Positions 1 through 4,304 of a stretch of 43,069 nt of DNA are shown here, in pieces. How positions within the stretch are numbered: the first letter of the stretch is position 1; every line of letters starts with the position of its first letter. The notes beneath the pieces were generated by a model that made no database searches, was not told the DNA's origin, and worked only from the letters and a program-made list of their open reading frames with translations. The translations under genes and the position numbers were made by a program. The DNA lies in the NCBI GenBank assembly GCA_946407745.1, contig CAMJPQ010000024.1, positions 1-43,069 of the forward strand, read 5' to 3'. This DNA is from an uncultured Clostridia bacterium. Its GTDB lineage: Bacteria; Bacillota; Clostridia; Christensenellales; Aristaeellaceae.

Positions 1-55
1 GTTCTTCCAGGGCGTCATTCATCAGGGTAATATTGCAGTCATCGTCCTTTGAATA
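1..55. repeat. Terminal direct repeat (circular contig overlap)
   Basis: These 55 bases are identical to 43015-43069 and also to 42868-42922. An exact 55-bp end overlap is what a short-read assembler leaves on a circular contig, so the true unit is a circle (or circularly permuted molecule) of about 43,014 bp. The third copy shows that the contig was broken inside a 147-bp tandem repeat. Confidence 0.9.
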
Positions 56-127
56 GGGGCATTTGGGGCAGCCGCCCTCAGTCAGGCAGCTGCGCATGCC
101 CTGGATCACTTTATTGGTTTTGCTCAT
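1..127 (-). CDS. Small Cys-rich early protein, N-terminal part (continues at the other end of the window)
   Basis: This is the 5' part of a gene whose 3' part is at 42728-43014. The ATG at 125-127 follows GGGAGGCG at good spacing and overlaps the end of the SH3 gene by 17 nt. The product starts MSKTNKVIQGMRSC and has a Cys pattern C-x5-C-x2-C-P-Y-...-C, then LMNDALEELE. This resembles the small putative zinc-binding proteins common in early regions of Firmicutes phages, which normally stop shortly after the 'DAL' helix. Joined across the circle the frame stays open for 137 residues: the natural protein (about 45 residues) is followed by a repeat-element tail, a duplicate of its own residues 25-45 and a second element copy. 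Function unknown. That the two parts form one gene is clear from the frame; the repeat number is uncertain. Confidence 0.75.
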   Translation of the reverse strand, partial: MSKTNKVIQGMRSCLTEGGCPKCPYSKDDDCNITLMNDALEE

Positions 128-644
128 ACAGATACGCCTCCCGGATGAATCCTCTGTCGGTATAGGCCATCAGGCCCTTGTCGCTCATCGCCCAGCACCA
201 GACGCGCACCGTCTCGCCGGGCTGGATCCACATCACGCGCTTGCGGCCGTGGATCCCGTCATAGACCGCCACGCGGCCCTTGGCCACCACCGTGTAGCGC
301 TCGCCGTCCGCCGTGGGCTCGGAGGCGGCCACGAAGGCCGCCGACACCCAGCCCGCGCCCAGGTCGGTGCTGAGATTCGTGCACCAGCACCAGCCCTTGA
401 CCGTCTTCGTCACCGTCACCTGGTCGCCGAAGTACAGGCGGCCCACCGTCGCGCTGCTGGTGGTCGCCTTCTCCCGGACGTTGATCTCCCCGCCCTCGGT
501 GCAGACGATCCAGCCCGTCCAGGGCCGCTCCTCCGCCTCCGCGCCGCTGAGCAGCACCAGCGCGCCGTAGAGGATCATCGCGGCGATGAAGCCCACGATG
601 ATCCCGACCTTGATCCCCTTCCAGATGATGTCCCGTCTGTTCAT
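111..644 (-). CDS. Membrane-anchored SH3-domain protein
   Basis: 177 residues from ATG 644. A GTG at 656 lies inside the Shine-Dalgarno sequence AAGGAG and is less likely. Residues about 8-32 form one hydrophobic membrane segment (VGIIVGFIAAMILYGALVLL) after a basic N-terminus, so the C-terminus should be outside the cell. A bacterial SH3-like (SH3_3) repeat follows, with GEINVREKATTSSATVG and a closing GWVSAAFV. A second, more divergent SH3-like segment (VAVYDGI...GETVRVWCWAM...GFIREAYL) fills the C-terminal half. Such domains usually bind peptidoglycan. In the leftward early operon a surface-exposed cell-wall-binding protein could act in superinfection exclusion, but that is inference. Its first codons (MNRRDI) are duplicated upstream at about 748-774, beyond a palindromic element. 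Confidence 0.7.
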   Translation of the reverse strand: MNRRDIIWKGIKVGIIVGFIAAMILYGALVLLSGAEAEERPWTGWIVCTEGGEINVREKATTSSATVGRLYFGDQVTVTKTVKGWCWCTNLSTDLGAGWVSAAFVAASEPTADGERYTVVAKGRVAVYDGIHGRKRVMWIQPGETVRVWCWAMSDKGLMAYTDRGFIREAYLYEQNQ

Positions 645-654
645 GTGTTCCCGC
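628..654. repeat. 27-bp direct repeat, left copy (real start of SH3 gene)
   Basis: Identical to 748-774. It holds the start codon and first codons (MNRRDI) of the SH3 gene plus part of its leader. With the other copy it brackets the palindromic element at 675-738. Confidence 0.85.
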
Positions 655-674
655 ACTCCTTCTGTCTTTTATCG

Positions 675-738
675 CCCCATCTCTGATGGGGAGATGCCGC
701 CGCAGCGGCAGAGGGGCAACAACGGCGAAGCCGTTGTT
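675..738. repeat. Palindromic repeat element, intergenic copy
   Basis: Three hairpins stand in series: CCCCATC-tct-GATGGGG (675-691), the core TGCCGC-CGCA-GCGGCA (695-710), and AACAACGGC-gaa-GCCGTTGTT (718-738). The core plus GAGGGG is shared with copies at 12.1, 12.5, 40.6 and 42.8-43.0 kb. There is no transposase, so this is a REP/RPE-like non-autonomous repeat. It sits between the excisionase-like gene and the SH3 gene. Confidence 0.85.
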
Positions 739-747
739 TATGGTTTT

Positions 748-774
748 ATGTCCCGTCTGTTCATGTGTTCCCGC
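748..774. repeat. 27-bp direct repeat, right copy (duplicated gene start)
   Basis: Exact copy of 628-654. On the minus strand it preserves the ATG of the SH3 gene (764) and codes MNRRDIKP before a stop, an aborted eight-residue duplicate. It may have been produced when the element inserted. Confidence 0.85.
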
Positions 775-779
775 TCCTT

Positions 780-1043
780 TCAATCCTTCTGCCTCGGGAC
801 GTGGAATTCCCCGTCGGCGAATACCTTGCGCTGCGCCCGGCGGTGCATCGGCAGCTCCGGCAGGACCTCCCGGCCCGCCAGGTAGCGGTCGATGGCGCTC
901 TCCGGGATCCGCAGCGTCCGCCGCTTCGCGTTCCGCTTCCCCACGTTCACCGCGCCCAGCTCCGCCAGGCTCGTCATCACCGTGGTCTGGGAGATGTTCA
1001 GGATCGCCGCCGTCTCCTTGATGGTCAGCATCTTTTCGGCCAT
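780..1043 (-). CDS. Excisionase-like helix-turn-helix protein
   Basis: 87 residues from ATG 1043, preceded by AGGAGG eight nucleotides upstream. The N-terminus (LTIKETAAILNISQTTVMTS) is a typical MerR/excisionase-type winged helix-turn-helix: an 'xxTxxEaAxxLxvS' recognition helix start, then a basic wing (GKRNAKRRTLRIPESAIDRYL). Proteins of this shape act as excisionases (recombination directionality factors) or small transcription regulators. As the genome has one tyrosine integrase and no other Xis candidate, excision is a reasonable role. It overlaps the end of the upstream DUF3846 gene by 19 nt, so translation is probably coupled. The C-terminal 30 residues are basic and match no motif I recognise. 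Confidence 0.7.
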   Translation of the reverse strand: MAEKMLTIKETAAILNISQTTVMTSLAELGAVNVGKRNAKRRTLRIPESAIDRYLAGREVLPELPMHRRAQRKVFADGEFHVPRQKD

Positions 1044-1372
1044 GATTGATTCCTCCTGTGTTCCCGCAGCTCTGCATAGTAGCGTTTCAGTGTCTCCTCC
1101 GGCAGGCTCGTGAATTCGCCCTCCTCGTTCGCCCCGCAGATCAGAAAGCGCCCCACGATCGGCACGCCGCGAACGGTCCGGTTGAAGGGAAGGCCCTTCA
1201 GCCTCCCCTCCTCGTTGCAGATCAGGACGACGCCCTCCTCCAGCGTCAGCGTCTCGATGTAGCCGCCGACCGCGCCCTGGAAGCTCGCCAGCTCGTTCAG
1301 GATCGACCACCGCGAGGGTGCCTTCCCAGGCTCGAATGCCAGCACGTCGATCCGCTCTTCCCTCTCGCCCAT
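1025..1372 (-). CDS. DUF3846-type protein
   Basis: 115 residues, ATG 1372 with GGAGGG upstream. The segments IDVLAFEPGKAPSRW, AVGGYIETLTLEEGVVLICN, EEGRLKGLPFNRTVRG and IVGRFLICGANEEGEFTSL match the DUF3846 pattern (EPGK, VGGYIE, C-N-E-E-G, LPxNR, I-x-G-x-F) found in phages and mobile elements of Firmicutes and Actinobacteria. The biochemical function is unknown to me. It is the second gene of the leftward early operon, directly after the cro-like gene, which fits an early host-takeover or DNA-metabolism accessory role. Family assignment is from recognised motifs only. Confidence 0.75.
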   Translation of the reverse strand: MGEREERIDVLAFEPGKAPSRWSILNELASFQGAVGGYIETLTLEEGVVLICNEEGRLKGLPFNRTVRGVPIVGRFLICGANEEGEFTSLPEETLKRYYAELREHRRNQSWPKRC

Positions 1373-1407
1373 GTTGTGTTCCCTCCAGTTGTGTTAATTC
1401 AATGAAA

Positions 1408-1422
1408 TACGGTTAAACCGTA
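1408..1422. promoter_or_regulatory. Putative operator palindrome downstream of cro-like gene
   Basis: TACGGTTAAACCGTA is a near-perfect 15-bp palindrome. The same 15-mer with one change (TACGATTAAACCGTA) lies at 1661-1675 within the leftward promoter. A repeated site of this kind is the expected binding site of one of the two XRE regulators. Confidence 0.6.
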
Positions 1423-1423
1423 C

Positions 1424-1633
1424 TTAATTGGCAAAAGAAATAAGATTCGCAGGAAACTTGTATACTTCCTCGAAGCGCTGCACAAGATCCCACTTCGGTA
1501 CACGCTTGCCCTGTTCGTAGTTCTGGAGCGATTTGATGCTGATTCCAAGCGCTTCGCACGCCTGGCTTTGGTTCATGTGCGCGTTGACGCGCGCTGCCTC
1601 CAGCGTTATCTTCGGGTACTGCTCCGGTGTCAC
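1424..1633 (-). CDS. Cro-like XRE-family regulator
   Basis: 69 residues from GTG 1633, seven nucleotides after AGGAGGTGA; an in-frame GTG at 1642 is buried in that ribosome site. The whole protein is one HTH_3/XRE domain: ITLEAARVNAHMNQSQACEA, then LGISIKSLQNYEQGKRVPKW as the recognition helix. It is the first gene behind the strong leftward promoter and diverges from the CI-like gene, the usual place for Cro or an early antirepressor. It presumably lowers repressor expression and allows the leftward early operon to proceed. Confidence 0.75.
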   Translation of the reverse strand: MTPEQYPKITLEAARVNAHMNQSQACEALGISIKSLQNYEQGKRVPKWDLVQRFEEVYKFPANLISFAN

Positions 1634-1653
1634 GTTAATCACCTCCTGGATTT

Positions 1654-1682
1654 ATGATACTACGATTAAACCGTAATGTCAA
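1654..1682 (-). promoter_or_regulatory. Leftward early promoter (PL-like)
   Basis: On the minus strand the -35 TTGACA (1677-1682) and -10 TATCAT (1654-1659) are separated by exactly 17 bp, close to the sigma-A consensus. The spacer contains the operator-like 15-mer TACGATTAAACCGTA (1661-1675). Drives the cro-like gene and probably the whole early operon across the join. Confidence 0.8.
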
Positions 1683-1685
1683 GGT

Positions 1686-1730
1686 AAAAACGTACAATCA
1701 TACTTTATATATTGACATCTGTACGTTTTT
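1686..1730. promoter_or_regulatory. Inverted repeat operator at CI promoter
   Basis: AAAAACGTACA (1686-1696) and TGTACGTTTTT (1720-1730) form a perfect 11-bp inverted repeat spaced by 23 bp. The right arm lies in the spacer of the rightward promoter. It differs from the TACGRTTAAACCGTA sites, so the two regulators may read different operators. Confidence 0.65.
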
Positions 1731-1740
1731 GCCGTATTAT
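1712..1740 (+). promoter_or_regulatory. Rightward repressor promoter (PRM-like)
   Basis: TTGACA (1712-1717), 17-bp spacer, TATTAT (1735-1740). It is followed by AGGAGG and the ATG of the CI-like repressor at 1770. Confidence 0.8.
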
Positions 1741-1769
1741 ATAGAAGGAACACACTCAGGAGGTCGAAT

Positions 1770-2129
1770 ATGAGCGAAGAAGCGAGAGAAATTTTCAAAA
1801 AAAATTTCAAAAAAATTCTTGACATTCGCGGCTTAACTCAGGCTGATGTCGCTAAGGCGCTCGGTTATACTGCGTCCACCGTCTCTGATTGGAGCAAAGG
1901 AAAAAGTTATCCCCGGGTGGATCGCATGCAGCGTCTTGCTGACTATCTGAGGGTGCCGATGGATTATCTCACCGCAAAGAGGAATCTAAACGATCTTCCT
2001 TCGCTGCTCTCTGATGAAGAGCAGGATCTTGTCCGGGCCTATCGTGCGGCGACGGAGGCGGCGCGGGAGATTGCGATGGAGACGCTGGTGAACCATCCGA
2101 GGCAAGAAGAGGCGGTCAGTGCGTCATAA
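1770..2129 (+). CDS. CI-like XRE repressor, short form
   Basis: 119 residues, ATG 1770 after AGGAGG. Residues about 10-68 form an XRE helix-turn-helix (KILDIRGLTQADVAKALGYT then STVSDWSKGKSYPRVDRMQR). The rest is a short helical tail (LSDEEQDLVRAYRAATEAAR) typical of Firmicutes phage repressors that dimerise through that tail. There is no LexA-like autoprotease domain, so induction cannot go through RecA-stimulated self-cleavage. An antirepressor or protease-mediated route is more likely. It is transcribed divergently from the cro-like gene and is the probable lysogeny repressor. Confidence 0.8.
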   Translation: MSEEAREIFKKNFKKILDIRGLTQADVAKALGYTASTVSDWSKGKSYPRVDRMQRLADYLRVPMDYLTAKRNLNDLPSLLSDEEQDLVRAYRAATEAAREIAMETLVNHPRQEEAVSAS

Positions 2130-2189
2130 TTGAGCTGCCGCGGCGCGGCGGGGCTTGAATTTCCGGCTGCTATCGAAAGGGGTTGTACC

Positions 2190-2519
2190 ATGTCTAATGA
2201 TTTGATGATCCGGAAAGTCAGAGAAGAAATCAAGTATTATTATTTTGAAAAGCTCGACTGGTGCGGGTGCGGTTCGCCGGAGAAGGCGCTCAGAGAGATT
2301 GCGAAATACCTTGAAGGGCGCATTGCTGATCAGCCGTTGCCAGACGATCCCCTGGCGCTCTGCCTGGCTTATGAGCTGGACCGCGCCGGCTTTACGGATC
2401 ACGGCTCAAACATTCTTCACTGCTGGCTCACCGAGGCCGGAGAGCAGTTTCTCGGCGCCATCAGACAGGCGGAGCAGCTTGGGATCCTGGGTGCCGGGAT
2501 TCTGTCCAACGCGGTTTGA
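2190..2519 (+). CDS. Hypothetical protein in lysogeny module
   Basis: 109 residues from ATG 2190, after GAAAGGGG at suitable spacing. It starts MSNDLMIRKVREEIKYYYFE, has a CGCG pair near residue 26, and is otherwise a soluble, probably helical protein; no family is recognised. It lies 60 nt after the repressor on the same strand, so it is likely co-transcribed in the lysogen. A role in repressor control, immunity or host fitness is possible but unsupported by motif. Confidence 0.6.
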   Translation: MSNDLMIRKVREEIKYYYFEKLDWCGCGSPEKALREIAKYLEGRIADQPLPDDPLALCLAYELDRAGFTDHGSNILHCWLTEAGEQFLGAIRQAEQLGILGAGILSNAV

Positions 2520-2536
2520 TATAGATTATAGATCAT

Positions 2537-2559
2537 AAAAAACCGCCGAGCGGCGGCTT
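2537..2559 (-). terminator. Terminator of the toxin mRNA (minus strand)
   Basis: On the minus strand a CCGCC-GCTC-GGCGG stem is followed by TTTTTTATG. On the plus strand the stem is not followed by a T-run, so it serves leftward transcription. It would end the transcript that starts upstream of the hydrophobic peptide at 2767. Confidence 0.75.
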
Positions 2560-2585
2560 GACATTCGATACGCGATGGGTATAAT
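2558..2585 (+). promoter_or_regulatory. Promoter of antisense small RNA
   Basis: TTGACA (2558-2563), 16-bp spacer, TATAAT (2580-2585): both hexamers match the sigma-A consensus perfectly. No start codon with a ribosome site follows before the terminator at 2652-2684, so the product should be a non-coding RNA. Confidence 0.85.
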
Positions 2586-2591
2586 GAAGGC

Positions 2592-2690
2592 AGGGAGAGT
2601 GGTTTACTCCCACGGCGCTTCACCTTAATTGGTTTGGCTGCCAGCCGGACTGCCACCGCGTAACGCTAATACGCGGTGGCTTTTCGTTAC
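2592..2690 (+). ncRNA. Antisense RNA, putative type I antitoxin
   Basis: About 95-100 nt, bounded by a consensus promoter (2558-2585) and an intrinsic terminator (GCCACCGCG, 11-nt loop, CGCGGTGGC, TTTTCGTT). It contains a second local stem GGGAG-TGGTTTA-CTCCC. It runs opposite to, and is fully complementary to, the 3' untranslated part of the leftward mRNA of the 26-residue hydrophobic peptide (2687-2767). That convergent 3' overlap is the arrangement of TxpA/RatA and BsrG/SR4 in Bacillus prophages. Existence is inferred from the signals; the antitoxin role is inferred from the layout. Confidence 0.75.
2652..2684 (+). terminator. Terminator of antisense RNA
   Basis: Perfect 9-bp stem GCCACCGCG / CGCGGTGGC with an 11-nt loop, followed by TTTTCGTT on the plus strand. 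It lies a few bases short of the toxin stop codon at 2687-2689. Confidence 0.85.
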
Positions 2691-2767
2691 TTCTTAATCG
2701 CCTGGATCAAGAGGACGATCAGCTGAATGGCTGCGATGATCAATGCGATGATCTCGTACTCAGTCAT
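2687..2767 (-). CDS. Small hydrophobic peptide, putative type I toxin (Hol-Tox/TxpA-like)
   Basis: 26 residues: MTEYEIIALIIAA, then a long hydrophobic run IQLIVLLIQ, ending AIKK. ATG 2767 follows GGGGGTGGGG, a strong ribosome site. The form (short acidic N-terminus, one membrane helix, basic tail) is that of the 'putative holin-like toxin' peptides and of TxpA/BsrG-type toxins of Firmicutes prophages, which insert into the host membrane. It has its own promoter (2837-2865), a 5' leader hairpin, a terminator at 2537-2559 and a convergent antisense RNA. It is too small for routine gene callers. It probably acts as an addiction or lysogen-stability module next to the integrase. Confidence 0.75.
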   Translation of the reverse strand: MTEYEIIALIIAAIQLIVLLIQAIKK

Positions 2768-2814
2768 CTGCCCCACCCCCTTTTCAGAAGGTGAGCGCCG
2801 CGTATTCTCCCTGC

Positions 2815-2830
2815 CTGCCGGTTTCCCGGC
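2815..2830. promoter_or_regulatory. Hairpin in the toxin mRNA 5' leader
   Basis: GCCGG-TTTC-CCGGC lies immediately after the predicted start of the leftward toxin transcript, within its roughly 60-nt leader. Structured leaders that limit translation are common in type I toxin mRNAs. Confidence 0.5.
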
Positions 2831-2836
2831 GGGTAG

Positions 2837-2865
2837 AGGATAGCATATTCTCCTCTGCAAGTCAA
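2837..2865 (-). promoter_or_regulatory. Promoter of hydrophobic toxin
   Basis: Minus strand TTGACT (2860-2865), 17-bp spacer, TATCCT (2837-2842). The predicted start near 2830 gives a transcript of about 290 nt to the terminator at 2537-2559. Confidence 0.7.
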
Positions 2866-2904
2866 ACAAAAACCGCCTCCAGGGGCGTCTGGAGACGGCG
2901 GTTG
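2866..2904 (-). terminator. Leftward terminator upstream of toxin promoter
   Basis: On the minus strand AACCGCC...TCCAG pairs with CTGGA...GGCGGTT and is followed by TTTGTTTG. It would stop leftward read-through coming from the late genes across the integrase and so insulate the toxin promoter, whose -35 abuts the T-run. Confidence 0.7.
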
Positions 2905-2987
2905 GGGATGTGTGCGGGAACACAACATCAATCCTGTTGTATTTTCGCACATTCTTCCCTGAAAGTCAAGAAAGGATGTGTTTTTCA

Positions 2988-4040
2988 ATGCCCAGAGCGA
3001 AAAAGCAGCACTTGAAGCGCCAGAAGAACGGACAGTTTTACTGCAAGTTCAAGGGCAAGATGTTCGCCGGATCCACCGAGGACGAGGCCTTCGCGAAGCG
3101 CGAGGAGTACAAGCGGCTCCTCCAGCTCGGTTTAGCCGCGGAGCGGGATCCGGTCATCGGCGAGTACATCCCCCGCTGGATGAAGCTGTATAAGAGCGGG
3201 GTCACCAGCAAGTGCTACAATGACTACGCCAACCTGTTTGAAGCGCTGGCGCCCATTGCCGGGAAGCACTTTCAGGAGGTCACCCTGGACGACGTCCGCC
3301 AGGTCTGGCTTCACTTCAACGGCTACAGCGAGTCCACAATCCACCGGGCGCGCATGCTGTATCTCTCTCTGTTCGATACCGCCGTGGAGAACGGCTTCTG
3401 CGTCAAGAATCCGTTCAGATCCAAACACGCCCAGCCCGCGCGCGGGACCTCCGGCACACACCGGATCATCACGGACGAGGAGCGGGAGCTGATCCACTCC
3501 ACGCCCCACCGCTTCCGCCTGGGCGTCCTGGTCATGCTCTACGCAGGGCTGCGCAAGGGCGAGGCGCTGGCCATTGACCTGGATCGGGACGTCGATCTGG
3601 CCGCCGGCGTGCTGCACGTCCGGCAGGCCGTCCGCATCGAGTCCAACCAGCCGATCACCGTCAGCCCCAAGACCGCGGCCGGCGTCCGGGATATCCCGAT
3701 CTTCCCCGTCCTCGCCGACGAGCTGCGCGGGCAGCACGGGTGGCTCATCCCCTCCGCCTCCGGGAAGCAGGCCTCCGGCTCCGCCTTCGCCCGCGGCTGG
3801 GCCTCCTACATGACCGCCCTCTCCCGCGCCGCCGGGCATCCCGTGTCGATCCGCTGCCACGACCTCCGGCACAGCTTTTGCACCATGCTCCGGAAGTCCG
3901 GCGTGGAGATGAAAGTCGCCATGATGTGGATGGGTCACGCCGACGAGAAAATGATCCTCCGCGTCTATGATCACGTCACTCCGGACCGCATCGAGGAGAA
4001 CGCCCAGCGCGTGATCGAGCGCATGAAAAGCGCCAGCTGA
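2988..4040 (+). CDS. int: Tyrosine integrase
   Basis: 350 residues from ATG 2988, with AAAGGA upstream; earlier in-frame starts lack a site. The N-terminus has the short arm-binding type domain (QKNGQFYCKFKGKMFAGSTE), followed by a SAM-like core-binding domain (about residues 58-140). The catalytic domain has Arg189 (YAGLRKGEALAID), His291/Arg294 (HDLRHSFCTML), His317 (MMWMGHADEK) and nucleophile Tyr327 (RVYDHV). All essential residues are present, so it should be active. It is followed within 300 bp by an attP resembling the 3' half of a tRNA-Arg gene. It catalyses integration, and excision together with the Xis-like protein at 780-1043. Confidence 0.95.
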   Translation: MPRAKKQHLKRQKNGQFYCKFKGKMFAGSTEDEAFAKREEYKRLLQLGLAAERDPVIGEYIPRWMKLYKSGVTSKCYNDYANLFEALAPIAGKHFQEVTLDDVRQVWLHFNGYSESTIHRARMLYLSLFDTAVENGFCVKNPFRSKHAQPARGTSGTHRIITDEERELIHSTPHRFRLGVLVMLYAGLRKGEALAIDLDRDVDLAAGVLHVRQAVRIESNQPITVSPKTAAGVRDIPIFPVLADELRGQHGWLIPSASGKQASGSAFARGWASYMTALSRAAGHPVSIRCHDLRHSFCTMLRKSGVEMKVAMMWMGHADEKMILRVYDHVTPDRIEENAQRVIERMKSAS

Positions 4041-4050
4041 CCGCATTTCT

Positions 4051-4101
4051 GTATAAACCGTTTTATAAACTTAAAGCCGCTTATAAAACGCGAAATCCGC
4101 G
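4051..4101. repeat. Left arm-type repeats at attP
   Basis: Three close repeats (TATAAACCG, TTATAAACTT, TTATAAAACG) lie between int and the tRNA-like core. Matching motifs are found on the other side at 4259-4304, as expected for arm sites bound by the integrase N-terminal domain. Confidence 0.55.
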
Positions 4102-4116
4102 AAACACGCATAAAGC

Positions 4117-4153
4117 GAAACCCTTGCAAACCTGTTGATTTGCAAGGGTTTCT
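4117..4153 (+). terminator. Long inverted repeat after integrase
   Basis: GAAACCCTTGCAAA and TTTGCAAGGGTTTC form a perfect 14-bp stem with an 8-nt loop, followed by TTGTG. It probably ends int transcription. It may also reproduce the terminator behind the host tRNA gene, as it lies directly beside the tRNA-like core. The T-run is weak. Confidence 0.55.
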
Positions 4154-4157
4154 TGTG

Positions 4158-4204
4158 TACGCCCGGCAGGAGTCGAACCTGTGGCCTACAGAGTCGGAGG
4201 CCGT
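4158..4204 (-). other. attP: attP core: 3' half of tRNA-Arg(CCG)
   Basis: Read on the minus strand: anticodon loop CTCCGAC (anticodon CCG), stem TCTGT, variable AGGCC, T-arm ACAGG-TTCGACT-CCTGC (one mismatch at the first pair), acceptor CGGGCGT and A. No 5' half with a matching acceptor is present, so this is not a complete tRNA. It lies next to int and is flanked by TTTATAAA-type repeats. The phage should integrate into the 3' end of a host tRNA-Arg(CCG) gene, restoring it after crossover. Confidence 0.7.
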
Positions 4205-4258
4205 CGAAAACCTACCGCGCAAGCCGTTGATATATCTGTGATTGTCGGCTTTTTCGTC

Positions 4259-4304
4259 CGGTTTATAAACGTTTTTATAAACCGTTCCTCATCCGGTTTA
4301 TCAC
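4259..4304. repeat. Right arm-type repeats at attP
   Basis: GGTTTATAAACG, TTTTTATAAACCG and CCGGTTTATC. The first two are nearly an inverted pair. They mirror the TTATAAAC repeats at 4051-4101 on the other side of the tRNA-like core. Confidence 0.55.

Noticed and set aside
259-1077. 272-residue minus-strand frame
   Set aside because: Gly/Arg/His-rich shadow overlapping the SH3 and excisionase-like genes in another frame.
2910-2987. Longer N-terminus for the integrase
   Set aside because: No ribosome site before the earlier starts; the added residues do not resemble an integrase and lie in the leader region.
4158-4204. tRNA gene
   Set aside because: Only the 3' half (anticodon loop to acceptor) is present; no matching 5' acceptor or D-arm, so it is an attP, not a functional tRNA.
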